From an uncultured Muribaculaceae bacterium (GTDB lineage Bacteria; Bacteroidota; Bacteroidia; Bacteroidales; Muribaculaceae): a stretch of 64,000 nt of DNA. The stretch spans positions 1 through 64,000 of the forward strand of contig CAJTOZ010000015.1 in assembly GCA_910578095.1 (NCBI GenBank), written 5' to 3'. Positions 8,218 to 18,300 of the stretch are shown here, one piece after another (positions within the stretch are counted from its first letter, which is position 1; each line of letters opens with the position of its first letter). A program made the translations under genes and the position numbers. The notes beneath the pieces are model-generated. The model did no database searches. It was not told the origin of the DNA and saw only the letters and a program-made list of their open reading frames with translations.

Positions 8218-8253
8218 AAGCAAAATCCGGAACTTACGCTCCGGATTTTGCTT
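8218..8253 (-). terminator. Intrinsic terminator of the hybrid two-component gene
   Basis: A perfect 14-bp stem (AAGCAAAATCCGGA / TCCGGATTTTGCTT) with an 8-base loop, 31 bases after the regulator stop. On the minus strand it is followed by a T-rich stretch (CTTCTTTTGC). Confidence 0.85.
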
Positions 8254-8284
8254 CAGAAATAATATTGTGAATGCTTATGACTGG

Positions 8285-11200
8285 TTAGATTTTGGTGTAA
8301 TCGGAGGGCTGGTTGCCGAAGAATTTCTTGAAAGATGTGGAGAAATAGGAGGGGGTGCCGTAGCCCACCATGGAGCTGACCTCGGCCACGGTGTAGCGAC
8401 CGGATTTAAGGAGCTCGAGAGCGCGGTTCATGCGCGTGCGGCGGATGAATTCGTTGGCCGACTCGCCGGTGAGCGCTTTGAGCTTGAGGTGGAGGTTGGA
8501 GCGGCTCATGAGCATCTCGCGCGCGAAGGCGTCGGTGGTGAACTCACAGTCGTCGATGTGGGCCTCCACGGTCTTGAGGGCTGAGGCAAGGAATTCCTCA
8601 TCCAGAGGGTTCATTGCCATCTTGGCGGGCTCGAGGGCCGAGGTGTCGGCGTAGTAGCGTATGGCGCTTGCGCGCGTGCGGAAACGGTTGGCTATCTTGG
8701 CGCGCAGCAGAGCCATGGAGAACGGCTTTGGCAGGTAGTCGTCGGCGCCCACTTTCATGGCGTCGAGCTGGTCGCGCACATCGGACTTGGCAGAGAGCAT
8801 CATCACGGGAATATGGGACGTGCGTATGTTGCGCTTTATGGCACGGCATAAGCGCAGGCCGTCGGTGCGGGGCATCATCACATCGGTGATGATCATATCG
8901 GGTGCGGAGCCTTCGTCGAGCATGCGGAGAGCTTCTTCGCCATCGTGAGCGAGGACTATGTTGTAGTCGGCGGCGAGGGCTTCGCGCATGTATTTGAGAA
9001 TGGTGTCGTTGTCGTCGACAAGCATTATGGTGCGATGCTCCTCTGCCGGGGTGCCGGGAGCGTCGGGCTCGTCGGGCTTTTCCTCCTCGGGAATGTACTG
9101 AACGTGCGGAACTGGCGCGGGAGCGGCGTCGGAGGCGCGTTCGTCGGGCTTATAGGCGTCGATATCGGCTGGAAGGGTGATAGTGAACGATGTGCCGCGA
9201 TCAGGCGCGCTGTCGACGGCGATGGTGCCATGGTGCAGCTCAACAAGACGCTTCACGAGCGACAGGCCGATGCCGCTGCCGTAGCTGTTTTCGTCGACTT
9301 TGTAGAAGCGGTCGAAGATGTGTGGCAGTTTTTCGGGAGCTATGCCGTAGCCGGTGTCGGACACTTTAATTATGAGCGATGGCGAGCCCGCGCCTTCCTG
9401 CGACAGGGCGGCGGAGAGCTTGACAGAGCGGCCGTCGGGGGTGTGCTTGAATGCGTTGGAGAGGAGATTGCCGATGATGATAGACATGTAGGTGGGATCG
9501 AGAGGCAGGAGGCCGGAACCCACGGTGGAATCGATACGGCAGTCGATATTGCTGTGCTGCGCCTTGGAGCGGTAGTTGGCAAGCTCGCAGGCGAGCATAT
9601 CGTTGACATCTACGGGACGAACGCGCAGGCGGAACATGCCGTTTTCGGCGCGCTGATAGTCGAGTATCTGATTGATGATGTTGAGGATGCGCATGGTGTT
9701 GGCGCGGATGGTCTCGAGTTTGTCGAGCACCTTTGGCTCGCTGCGCTTCTGCTCTATCAGCTCGGTGACGGGGAGGAGTATAAGGGTGAGAGGCGTGCGG
9801 AGCTCGTGCGACATATTGACGAAGAAATTGACTTTCATGTCGTTGAGTTCCTGGCGGCGCTCGTAGTCGCGCTTCTCGTAGTCACGACGCTGCTCGCGCA
9901 AGCGGCGCAGAGTGAAACGACGGATGAGGTAGTAGACCAGGAAAGCGATGGCCACAAGACCGAGGAGCTGCGCCCACCACTGCTGATACCAGTGGGGCAG
10001 CACGCGCACCTCGATTGAGCTTACAGGGCTGAGGACGCCATCGCTGTTGGCCGCCTGGACCTCAAAGCGATAGGTGCCTGGCGGCAGATCGCGATAGACA
10101 GCGGAGTGCTCGGAGCCGGCGTCTACCCAGCCCTTGTCTATGCCATCAAGGCGGTAGCGGAACGTCTCGTTGCCATTGTTGTGGTAGTTGAAGGCTGTAA
10201 ACTCAAGTGTGAGCATAGACTGGTCGGGGCGGAGCACTATCTTGGTTCCGGTTTCGGGCGTGGTGCGGATGATTCCGGTGCCGTCGCCGGGAGCCACGGG
10301 CATGCCGAAGAGGCGCACACCGCTGATGAGCGGCGATGTAGAGATGGTGTCGGGGACGATTTCATCCGGGTCGAAGGTGACAATACCCCCTACCCCGCCG
10401 AAATACAAGCGGCGCCCACTGCCCACAGAAGCAAGGGCCTTGGCGTTGAACTGGCGCACGCCGAGGAAATCGGAGGGCCCGTAGGAGCGGAATGAATCGG
10501 AATCGGGAACAAACTGGGCAAGCCCGAGACCGGTGCTCACCCAAAGGCGCCCGCGATTGTCGGCCAGCACCCCGAGCACAACATTGTTGGGCAGGCCGTT
10601 GGCCACTGTGTAGTGCCGGGCCGTGGCGAGCGCGGAGTCGAGCACGTAAAGGCCGCGGCGGGTGGAGATAAAGAAGCTGCCGGTGGAGGGTTGTTCATAC
10701 ACATTGTTGATATACAGCCGATCTACATCCTTCAGGGCAGCTGATGCCGGCAGCGGGCGCAGCGTGCCGTCGGGTTGCTCGGCGCACACGGCCAGACCAC
10801 CTTCGCCGGAAAGCCACAGGCGCGAGTGTGAGTCGCGATAGATCTCGGTGATGTTTTTGACTGGAGCCTGAACAGCGCTTGCCGTGCCGGAGGCCGTGTC
10901 GTAGATATACAGGCCGTCGAGGGTGCCGAGCCACAACTTGCCGGGCGTGGCGGCAGGCAGTATGGCATAGGGTTTGGCGGGCGCGTCGACGTGGCGCACA
11001 AGACGGAGCGAAGCAAGGTCGAACACGGAGAGGCCTCCAAGATGAGCACCCACGTACAGGCGTCCCGCGGCACTGTCGACGTAGACAGCCTTTACATCGG
11101 CCGAACCGAGCCCGTCGGCACGGGTAACGTATCTGAAGGTCTCGGTGGCAGTGTCGTAGATGTTTAGGCCGCCCCCGTTGGTGCCTATATATATAAGGTG

Positions 11201-12262
11201 GCCGGAGGGCACGATGCAGGAAACCACGTTGTCGTTGAGCGGGGGCGCACTTATGTTGCGGAAGCGGTTCTGCAAGGGATGGTAGTAGTTGATGCCGCCA
11301 TACCAGGTGCCTATCCACATGCCTCCGCTGCGGTCGGCAAACAGGCTGCGCACCGACGAGTGCGAGAGCGGTGTGGGGCCGGCGGTGCGTGGCGATACGG
11401 TGGAAGAGAACGTGCGGAGCGAGCGAGTGGCGGGATTATAGACCGACAGCCCGTCGACTGTACCTATCCACAGGCGGTGCGTGTGGTCGGTGTCGAGCGA
11501 GCGCACGAATGGCGAGCACAGGCGGCGGTCGGTGCCGTTGTCGAAGCGGGACGTGCGTCCGGTGGTGGCAGAATGACGCCACACGCCGCTGCCTTCCGTG
11601 GCGATCCAAAGATCGGAGCCGTCGGTGGCGAAAGCGTTGACAGATGCGGTGGGGCCGGGCAGCCGCACGGGCTTGGCGGAGCCACGGGTGATGATAGAAA
11701 CGCCGGCCGGAGTGCCTATGTAGCATGTATCGGCGAGCACAGCGAGGGCATTGATATTGCAGGCCGGAACGATGGTTTTGAACGTGCGGCTGTCGATATC
11801 AAACACATAGAGCGCGGCGGAGGTGCCCACGAGCAGACGCGCGGAATCGAGCGGTGCGACGGCGCAAAACTCGGTGTTGTCTCCTTCGGGAAGGCGGTTG
11901 GGTTCGAAAGCGTCGAGCAGGCGGTCGTAGCGCGTGAGGTTGCTATGGGAAAGAATCCAGAGGTTGCCGCGGGGGTCGCAGACAACGCGCTGTATCACAT
12001 TGTCGGGCAGCGAAGCGGGGTTGTCGCTGTCGGAGCGGTAGGTCCGGAAGGTGTGTCCGTCGTAGCGGTTGAGCCCATCGTGTGTGGCCACCCAGATGTA
12101 GCCCACGGTGTCCTGGGTGATGGACGGGACGGTGGTGTGCGACAGGCCGTCCTCGATGCCTATGTGGCGAAACGACACCCAAGGCTCGGCGGCCCGGGCC
12201 GCCGAGCCGACTATCGCGAGTACGGAAGCAATGAACAGGAATATGGTGGTTTTTATGGTCAT
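8285..12262 (-). CDS. Hybrid two-component system sensor/regulator (HTCS)
   Basis: A 1325-residue one-protein signalling system. Layout: signal peptide (1-25), two-component beta-propeller repeats (about 30-670) with W-x-G-T/x-x-G-L motifs, a Y_Y_Y domain (about 690-755), a membrane span (about 764-781), a histidine kinase with phospho-acceptor His819 in N-M-S-H-E-L-R-T-P, an ATPase domain with N-L-L-S-N-A-F-K-H-T, a receiver with Asp1127 in I-I-T-D-V-M-M-P, and an AraC-type DNA-binding end (about 1240-1325). HTCS proteins bind oligosaccharides in the periplasm and activate adjacent utilisation loci. The ATG at 12262 is chosen because a -7 box at 12293-12300 would lie inside any longer form starting at 12304. 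It is divergent from the lyase-SusCD locus, its likely target. Confidence 0.95.
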   Translation of the reverse strand: MTIKTTIFLFIASVLAIVGSAARAAEPWVSFRHIGIEDGLSHTTVPSITQDTVGYIWVATHDGLNRYDGHTFRTYRSDSDNPASLPDNVIQRVVCDPRGNLWILSHSNLTRYDRLLDAFEPNRLPEGDNTEFCAVAPLDSARLLVGTSAALYVFDIDSRTFKTIVPACNINALAVLADTCYIGTPAGVSIITRGSAKPVRLPGPTASVNAFATDGSDLWIATEGSGVWRHSATTGRTSRFDNGTDRRLCSPFVRSLDTDHTHRLWIGTVDGLSVYNPATRSLRTFSSTVSPRTAGPTPLSHSSVRSLFADRSGGMWIGTWYGGINYYHPLQNRFRNISAPPLNDNVVSCIVPSGHLIYIGTNGGGLNIYDTATETFRYVTRADGLGSADVKAVYVDSAAGRLYVGAHLGGLSVFDLASLRLVRHVDAPAKPYAILPAATPGKLWLGTLDGLYIYDTASGTASAVQAPVKNITEIYRDSHSRLWLSGEGGLAVCAEQPDGTLRPLPASAALKDVDRLYINNVYEQPSTGSFFISTRRGLYVLDSALATARHYTVANGLPNNVVLGVLADNRGRLWVSTGLGLAQFVPDSDSFRSYGPSDFLGVRQFNAKALASVGSGRRLYFGGVGGIVTFDPDEIVPDTISTSPLISGVRLFGMPVAPGDGTGIIRTTPETGTKIVLRPDQSMLTLEFTAFNYHNNGNETFRYRLDGIDKGWVDAGSEHSAVYRDLPPGTYRFEVQAANSDGVLSPVSSIEVRVLPHWYQQWWAQLLGLVAIAFLVYYLIRRFTLRRLREQRRDYEKRDYERRQELNDMKVNFFVNMSHELRTPLTLILLPVTELIEQKRSEPKVLDKLETIRANTMRILNIINQILDYQRAENGMFRLRVRPVDVNDMLACELANYRSKAQHSNIDCRIDSTVGSGLLPLDPTYMSIIIGNLLSNAFKHTPDGRSVKLSAALSQEGAGSPSLIIKVSDTGYGIAPEKLPHIFDRFYKVDENSYGSGIGLSLVKRLVELHHGTIAVDSAPDRGTSFTITLPADIDAYKPDERASDAAPAPVPHVQYIPEEEKPDEPDAPGTPAEEHRTIMLVDDNDTILKYMREALAADYNIVLAHDGEEALRMLDEGSAPDMIITDVMMPRTDGLRLCRAIKRNIRTSHIPVMMLSAKSDVRDQLDAMKVGADDYLPKPFSMALLRAKIANRFRTRASAIRYYADTSALEPAKMAMNPLDEEFLASALKTVEAHIDDCEFTTDAFAREMLMSRSNLHLKLKALTGESANEFIRRTRMNRALELLKSGRYTVAEVSSMVGYGTPSYFSTSFKKFFGNQPSDYTKI

Positions 12263-12292
12263 GAACGGAACCAATATTGCATGTGTTTCGTG

Positions 12293-12300
12293 CAAAGATA
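12293..12300 (-). promoter_or_regulatory. -7 box for the HTCS gene
   Basis: The minus strand reads TATCTTTG, matching TAnnTTTG, 31 bases upstream of the ATG at 12262. This predicts a leader of about 25 bases. Confidence 0.6.
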
Positions 12301-12442
12301 GCAAAATTTCCTTAAAAAAGCAGCCTGGCCAAAGAGAGGCAGGGATTTTTAGACAATTTTGTTTTTTTATTGCACAATATTATAAGGTTCCGCCCGCTAA
12401 TTCAATGATTATAATACAAGTGAGGATTTAGCATCATATAGT

Positions 12443-12484
12443 TTGAATTAATTTTGCAATCGGAAAATTGAATTAACTTTGCAA
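12443..12484 (+). promoter_or_regulatory. Repeated promoter element upstream of the main locus
   Basis: The 17-mer TTGAATTAAYTTTGCAA occurs twice, at 12443-12459 and 12468-12484, 25 bp apart. Each copy contains a TAnnTTTG -7 box (12449-12456 TAATTTTG; 12474-12481 TAACTTTG). The lyase ATG is at 12497, so the second box would give a leader of only about 9 bases. The first may be the working promoter and the repeat may double as a regulator site for the divergent HTCS. Confidence 0.55.
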
Positions 12485-12496
12485 AAAATACACCGG

Positions 12497-15097
12497 ATGA
12501 ACAACCTTAAACTAATCGTGATGACAGCGAGCGCGCTGGCACTGTGCCCCACCCCGGCAGCAGCCCAAGCCAATGTGCGCATTGATGCCGTCAGCATGAT
12601 GCATGAATCTCGCGCCACAGTGTCGCCGAAGGACGGTAGCCGCACGGCCGACCGCTTTGTGTCGCTGCAGTGGCCACTCCCGGAAGAGTTCCGCCAATTG
12701 GGTGCCCCGCTCGACGGTTTTGAGAAAGAACATGCCACGCCCGACAAGACCAAACTACGCTACAAAGTGCGCTTCGGACGCAGCGCCGATCTCTCGGCCG
12801 GCGCCGAGACACACGAGACACTGTGGCCGCTGTACAACGCCCACGAAATAACCGCACCCGGCAAGTGGTACTGGCAGTATGCCTGCACGGATGCCGACGG
12901 CCGCGACGACTGGAGCCCGGTGTACAGCTTCACGGTGGAGGAAAGCGCCGGGCGCTATGCTCCGCCGTCGTTCGGCGAATTCATTGCCAAGCTACCCGCC
13001 GGACATCCCCGCATACTCACCGACGATGCCCACCGCGATGCCCTGCTGAAAACCTCGGAAGGCCGGCAGGAGCGCGAATGGTACATCGAGGATGCCGAAA
13101 AAGCACTGGCCAAGCCGATGCTGACGCTGGACAACATACCCACGGAACACCTGGCCACGCTGACCAACAAAATGCAGGTGAACTCGTTTCTGACGCGCGA
13201 GAGCCGCAAGGTGATCGATGCCGAGGAGCGCAACATAGAGCTGCTGACCCGCGCCTATGTGCTGACGGGCAAGCAGGCATACGCCGATGAGGCCCTGAAG
13301 CGCGTGCTCACTATGACGGAATGGAGCGAGAATCCGCATGTGAAAGGCGATTTCAACGACGCCACGCTGCTGTCGGTGAGCACGCTGGCCTACGACACGT
13401 TCCACCACATGCTCACTCCCGCACAGAAGCAAACCCTGCTGACCACCATAGGCGAGAAACTGGGCCACATGTATGACCACTACAACAACTATCTGGAAAA
13501 CCACATAGCCGAGAACCACATCTGGCAGATGACGCTGCGCATAGCCACCTATGCCGCCCTGGCCACCTACGGAGAGCTGCCCGAAAGCGAGCTGTATGCC
13601 AAGTATCTGTACAACGTGTGGCTCGCGCGCTTCCCCGGCCTGAACGCCGACGGCGCATGGCACAACGGCGACTCCTACTACACCGTGAACACGCGCACGC
13701 TTGTGGAGCTGACATACACGATGGGCCGCATTGCCGGATTCAACTATTTCAGCGATCCGTGGTACAGCCGCAATGTGCTGTATGCCATCTATCAGCAGCC
13801 CCCGTTCTCGAAATCGGGCGGCAACGGCTCGTCGCACCTCAAGGTGAAGCGCCCGCTGCCCGTGCGCGTGGGTCAGCTCGACGCACTGGCACGCATTATC
13901 GGCGACACATACGCCGCCGACTATGTGCGCATCACTCAGGCCAAGGAGCCGCAGATTCTGAAACGCACACTGGGCGCCAAGGCCGGCGACCTTACATGGA
14001 CACGCCTGCAGCTTGCTGCCGACCTGCCCGAAGGCAAGGGCCTGGCCGATCTGCCTGCCGGCCATGTGTTCGCTCAGAGCGGCCTGGCATCGTTCAATAC
14101 ATCGCTGGCCGACACGCGCCACAACGCCATGTGGAGTTTCCGCAGCAGCCCCTACGGCTCGACATCGCACGCGCTGGCCAACCAAAACGCATTCAACACC
14201 TTCTATGGTGGCGACCCGCTGTTTTACAGCTCGGGCCACCACATTGAATTCACCGACCTGCACTCGATGTTGTGCCACCGCGGCACCCGCGCCCACAACA
14301 CCATACTCGTGGACGGCATGGGACAGCGCATAGGCGTGGAGGGCTACGGCTGGATTCCGCGCTCATACTCAGGGGCGACCATTGGCTATGTGGCAGGCGA
14401 CGCATCCAACGCCTACGGCAAGGTGATATCGCCGCTGTGGCTCGACCGCGGACGCCTTTCGGACGTGGACTACTCGCCCGAGAACGGATGGGACGAGAAC
14501 CATCTCGTGAAATACCGCCGACACATGGTGAATCTGGGCAACGACGGTCTGCTGCTCATCTACGACGAACTTGAGGCCGACCGCCCCGTGGAGTGGAGCT
14601 ATCTGCTGCACACGGTGGAGAATCCCATGCATCTGAGCGCCGGGAAGAAGCGCGTGCACGTGACGGCCACCAACAGTTTCGGCGCATCCGACGCATGGCT
14701 CTACGCCTCCGGCAAACTGGCCACCGACACCACCTCGCAGTTCTTCAAGCCTGCTGTTAACTGGCTTGTGCGCGAGGCCGACGGCACCTTCAAGCCCTAC
14801 CCCAACCACTGGCATTTCACGGCCCGCAGCGGCAAGAGCCGCTGCTACCGCTTCGCCACCCTCATCGACACACACGACGGCAGTGTGGCCGCCCGTGTGC
14901 CCGTCGACGTCAAGGGCGGAAAGCTGCGCTTCGGCGACTGGACAGTGAGCGTGAGCCTCGACCCCAAGGCCGTAGCGGCATTCAGCGCCGAGCACATTGA
15001 CGGTGCCCGCATTGAGTATCGCGGCGAGGAAACACGCATTATCGAAAACGGAAAGGAAACCGTGCTCACGGATGAGGTTCCGGAACTGGAAATCTAA
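12497..15097 (+). CDS. Heparinase II/III-type polysaccharide lyase with DUF4962 domain (lyase 1)
   Basis: An 866-residue exported lyase. The start at ATG 12497 gives a normal signal peptide (cleavage near A-A-A-Q, residue 24); an upstream TTG lies inside the promoter box. Layout: N-terminal beta domain (about 30-150, W-Y-W-Q), (alpha/alpha) toroid (about 160-480), C-terminal beta-sandwich. Candidate catalytic residues of the superfamily are visible: Asn340-His341 in A-E-N-H-I-W-Q, Tyr394/395 in G-D-S-Y-Y, and the S-S-G-H-H and R-A-H-N-T-I-L-V-D-G segments. Such enzymes cleave uronic-acid polysaccharides by beta-elimination. The domain layout resembles PL33-like proteins, but the CAZy family cannot be fixed by eye. 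First gene of the block with susC/susD; the product at 21461 is a close paralogue. Confidence 0.88.
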   Translation: MNNLKLIVMTASALALCPTPAAAQANVRIDAVSMMHESRATVSPKDGSRTADRFVSLQWPLPEEFRQLGAPLDGFEKEHATPDKTKLRYKVRFGRSADLSAGAETHETLWPLYNAHEITAPGKWYWQYACTDADGRDDWSPVYSFTVEESAGRYAPPSFGEFIAKLPAGHPRILTDDAHRDALLKTSEGRQEREWYIEDAEKALAKPMLTLDNIPTEHLATLTNKMQVNSFLTRESRKVIDAEERNIELLTRAYVLTGKQAYADEALKRVLTMTEWSENPHVKGDFNDATLLSVSTLAYDTFHHMLTPAQKQTLLTTIGEKLGHMYDHYNNYLENHIAENHIWQMTLRIATYAALATYGELPESELYAKYLYNVWLARFPGLNADGAWHNGDSYYTVNTRTLVELTYTMGRIAGFNYFSDPWYSRNVLYAIYQQPPFSKSGGNGSSHLKVKRPLPVRVGQLDALARIIGDTYAADYVRITQAKEPQILKRTLGAKAGDLTWTRLQLAADLPEGKGLADLPAGHVFAQSGLASFNTSLADTRHNAMWSFRSSPYGSTSHALANQNAFNTFYGGDPLFYSSGHHIEFTDLHSMLCHRGTRAHNTILVDGMGQRIGVEGYGWIPRSYSGATIGYVAGDASNAYGKVISPLWLDRGRLSDVDYSPENGWDENHLVKYRRHMVNLGNDGLLLIYDELEADRPVEWSYLLHTVENPMHLSAGKKRVHVTATNSFGASDAWLYASGKLATDTTSQFFKPAVNWLVREADGTFKPYPNHWHFTARSGKSRCYRFATLIDTHDGSVAARVPVDVKGGKLRFGDWTVSVSLDPKAVAAFSAEHIDGARIEYRGEETRIIENGKETVLTDEVPELEI

Positions 15098-15121
15098 CAC
15101 GCACAAACAACCACATTTTCC

Positions 15122-18100
15122 ATGAAAACCATAGTCTGCTCAATTCTATTGATAATAGGCCTGCTTGCTCCGCCGCAGGCAGCCGGCTTCAAGGTGTCGG
15201 GCGTCGTGAAAGACGACGAAGGCCTTGAGGTGATAGGCGGCAGTGTGAAGGTGAAAGGCCATGCCAATATGGGCGTGATCACCGACATCGACGGCCGCTA
15301 TACCATCGATGTGCCCTCGGCCAAGGAATCAGTGCTCGAGTTCACCCTCGTGGGCATGATGCCCCTGGAGGTGAAAGTGAACGGCAAATCGACCATCGAC
15401 GTGACCCTGCGCCCCGACAGCAAAGTGCTGAACGAAGTCGTGGTGGTGGGCTACGGCACGCAGAAACGCAGCGACCTGACCGGTTCCGTAGTGTCGGTGA
15501 AATCGAAAGACCTTCAGACCACTCCCACGTCGGATCCCCTCCAGGCTCTCGCCGGCAAAGCCGCCGGTGTGATGATCACGCAGGACGATGGCGAGCCCGG
15601 CGCAGCCATCTCGGTGCGCGTGCGCGGCGGCATATCCATCACTCAGAGCAACGAGCCGCTGTATATCATCGACGGATTCCCGTCGGAGGACGGTCTCGCC
15701 GGTATCTCACCTTCTGAAATCGAGACCATCGACGTGCTGAAGGATGCCTCGGCCACGGCCATCTACGGTGCGCGCGGCGCCAACGGCGTAGTGGTGGTGA
15801 CCACCAAGAAAGGCAACGACGACGATGCCTCGCTCCAGATCACGTTTGATGCCTACGCCGGCGTGCGCAAAGTGTCGCGCAAGCTTGCGGTGCTCGACGT
15901 GCAGGAGTTCCTGCTGCTCGACTACGAGCGTTCGCTGGCCTTCAACGGCCAGGCGGGCGTGACCGGCTTCCAGAACCGCTACGGCTCGTTTGCCGACATA
16001 GCCAAGAACTACGCCGACCGTCCCGGCATCGACTGGCAGAAAGAAGCCCTCGGCCGCACCGCCTCCACGCAAAACTACCATGTGGGCATAAATGGCGGCA
16101 CCAAGGATGTGAAATACAATTTCAACTATACCTACAGCAAGGACCAAGGCTCTATGATTCTGAGCGGCACCAACAAGCATACGGTGTCGCTGGGTGTATC
16201 GCAGACCAATCGCAAATGGCTGGCATTCAACGCCAAGGCCACCTACACAGAGCAGCGCACATGGGGCATGGGCACATCGGACCAAAGCACGCGCTTCAAC
16301 AAGATGGAGCATATCATACAATACCGCCCCACTGCCGGGATCTATGGCGATGACAACAGCCTGCTCACCGGCAACGATATGCTTGAGGACGACGACCAGA
16401 ACCCAATGCAGAGCCCCATTATATCGGCCAACGAGGAGGACCACGACCGCATAACCCGCAATGTGCTGATAAACGGCGGCTTCACACTCACGTTCAACAA
16501 ATACTTTTCCTTCCGCAACAGCACCGGCTATCGCTACCAGATGGACCACCGCGAGGATTTCTACGGCGAGAAATCGGTGATAGGCAAGCGCTCGAGCATA
16601 CAGAGCACATCGCAGTACAACGAAAGCACTCAGTTCCAAACCTCCAACGTGCTCACCTACAACAACCGCCACAAGTACCACAAACTCACCGTGATGCTGG
16701 GTCAGGAATGGGTGGACAACCGCGCCCGCTGGATGCGCGCCGTGGTGAAGAACTACCCCAACAACGACATAGGCTCGGCCGACGCATCGCTGGGCACGCC
16801 CGAGTCGGTGACCTCCAATGTGAACTACGACAACAAGATACTCTCGTTCTTCGGCCGCGCCAACTACAGCATCGGCGACAAATACCTGTTCACGGCCACG
16901 CTGCGTGCCGACGGCTCATCGAAATTCAGCAAGCGCAACAAATGGGGATATTTCCCCTCGGTATCGGCCGCATGGCGCATAGGTCAGGAGGAATTCATCG
17001 AGCGTCTGGGCGTGTTCAGCGACCTTAAGCTGCGCGCCGGCTACGGCCTCGCGGGCAACAACCGCGTGGCCAGCTACCGCTCGCTCGACATCCTCACCTC
17101 CGCCGGCTATCCCTCGGGCGACAGTTTCCAGCCCGGCTACGCACCCTACGCAATCCCGGCCAAAGACCTGAAATGGGAGTCGAACGCCACACTCAACGTG
17201 GGCCTCGACATCGGCATCTTCAACCAGCGCCTCATCATCGCTCCCGAGTTCTTCTACAACCGCTCGTCCAACCTGCTTCTCAACTCGCGCGTGCCTTCGT
17301 CGTCGGGTTTCAAGACAATGCTCCGCAACGTGGGCCGGACATCCAACCGCGGCCTTGACCTGTCGATCAATTCGGTGAACATAGTGACGCGCGATTTCCA
17401 GTGGAACACCGCATTGAACCTCTCTGTGTACCGCAACCGCATCGAAAAGCTCTCCGGCGAGGAATATTTCCTTGAGGAAGCCGCATTCGGCTACAACGAC
17501 AAGACACACATCATAGCCGTGGGTGCACCCGTGGGCCAGTTCTACGGCTACCGCACCGTAGGCCTGTATCAGGTAGATGATTTCGACTACGATGCAGCCA
17601 CCGGCACCTACACGCTCAAGGCCGACCAGCCCGTGCCTCTTTACAACACCGGCGTACAGCCCGGCTACTGGAAATTCGAGGATACGGACAAGAACGGCGT
17701 AATCGACGAAAACGATAAAACCGTGATAGGCAACGCAAATCCGAAATTCTTCGGCGGTTTCACCAACAATTTCACATGGCGCAATTTCGATGCTTCGGTG
17801 TTCTTCACCTTCAGCGTGGGTGGCAAGGTGCTCAACGCAACCAAGCTGACCAACTCTCAGGCCGGCCGCACTAATTACAATGTGCTGGCCACGATGAGCA
17901 GCGCCGACCGCTGGATGACCATCGATGCCAACGGCAACGCCGTGACCGACCCCACCACTCTCGCCGCCCTCAATGCCGGCAAGACCACCGCCTCAATTTT
18001 CGACACTGAGCAGGGCGATACCTACGTGCACTCGTGGGGAGTGGAGGATGCATCGTATCTACGCCTGAGCAATCTATCGGTGGGCTACACCGTTCCGCGC

Positions 18101-18292
18101 AGCGCCCTGCACAAGCTCTCCATCGAGAAGCTCCGCTTCTATTTCACCGCTTCCAACGTGTTTGTGGTGACGGGCTACTCGGGCTTCGACCCCGAGGTAT
18201 CGACCAAGGGCAACAACCTCACTCCGGGCGTAGACTTCGGAGCCTATCCGCGCAACCGTTCCTACGTATTCGGCCTTAACCTCTCATTCTGA
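15122..18292 (+). CDS. SusC-like TonB-dependent outer-membrane transporter
   Basis: A 1056-residue SusC/RagA-type receptor. After the signal peptide (about 1-21) comes a carboxypeptidase-D-like regulatory domain (about 24-98), the linker L-N-E-V-V-V-V-G-Y-G-T-Q at 103-114, the plug (P-L-Y-I-I-D-G-F-P and Y-G-A-R-G-A-N-G-V-V), and a long beta-barrel ending in aromatic F. It imports large oligosaccharides across the outer membrane using TonB energy. It starts 24 bases after lyase 1 and is followed 8 bases later by susD, the usual pairing. The cargo is presumably the oligosaccharide released by the surface lyases. Confidence 0.95.
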   Translation: MKTIVCSILLIIGLLAPPQAAGFKVSGVVKDDEGLEVIGGSVKVKGHANMGVITDIDGRYTIDVPSAKESVLEFTLVGMMPLEVKVNGKSTIDVTLRPDSKVLNEVVVVGYGTQKRSDLTGSVVSVKSKDLQTTPTSDPLQALAGKAAGVMITQDDGEPGAAISVRVRGGISITQSNEPLYIIDGFPSEDGLAGISPSEIETIDVLKDASATAIYGARGANGVVVVTTKKGNDDDASLQITFDAYAGVRKVSRKLAVLDVQEFLLLDYERSLAFNGQAGVTGFQNRYGSFADIAKNYADRPGIDWQKEALGRTASTQNYHVGINGGTKDVKYNFNYTYSKDQGSMILSGTNKHTVSLGVSQTNRKWLAFNAKATYTEQRTWGMGTSDQSTRFNKMEHIIQYRPTAGIYGDDNSLLTGNDMLEDDDQNPMQSPIISANEEDHDRITRNVLINGGFTLTFNKYFSFRNSTGYRYQMDHREDFYGEKSVIGKRSSIQSTSQYNESTQFQTSNVLTYNNRHKYHKLTVMLGQEWVDNRARWMRAVVKNYPNNDIGSADASLGTPESVTSNVNYDNKILSFFGRANYSIGDKYLFTATLRADGSSKFSKRNKWGYFPSVSAAWRIGQEEFIERLGVFSDLKLRAGYGLAGNNRVASYRSLDILTSAGYPSGDSFQPGYAPYAIPAKDLKWESNATLNVGLDIGIFNQRLIIAPEFFYNRSSNLLLNSRVPSSSGFKTMLRNVGRTSNRGLDLSINSVNIVTRDFQWNTALNLSVYRNRIEKLSGEEYFLEEAAFGYNDKTHIIAVGAPVGQFYGYRTVGLYQVDDFDYDAATGTYTLKADQPVPLYNTGVQPGYWKFEDTDKNGVIDENDKTVIGNANPKFFGGFTNNFTWRNFDASVFFTFSVGGKVLNATKLTNSQAGRTNYNVLATMSSADRWMTIDANGNAVTDPTTLAALNAGKTTASIFDTEQGDTYVHSWGVEDASYLRLSNLSVGYTVPRSALHKLSIEKLRFYFTASNVFVVTGYSGFDPEVSTKGNNLTPGVDFGAYPRNRSYVFGLNLSF

Positions 18293-18300
18293 CCTCCATC

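Noticed and set aside
12263..12304. Longer HTCS start at 12304
   Set aside because: The -7 box at 12293-12300 would be inside the coding region, and the form from 12262 has a normal signal peptide.
12479..12496. TTG start for lyase 1 at 12479
   Set aside because: It overlaps the TAACTTTG box and adds residues before an otherwise normal signal peptide.
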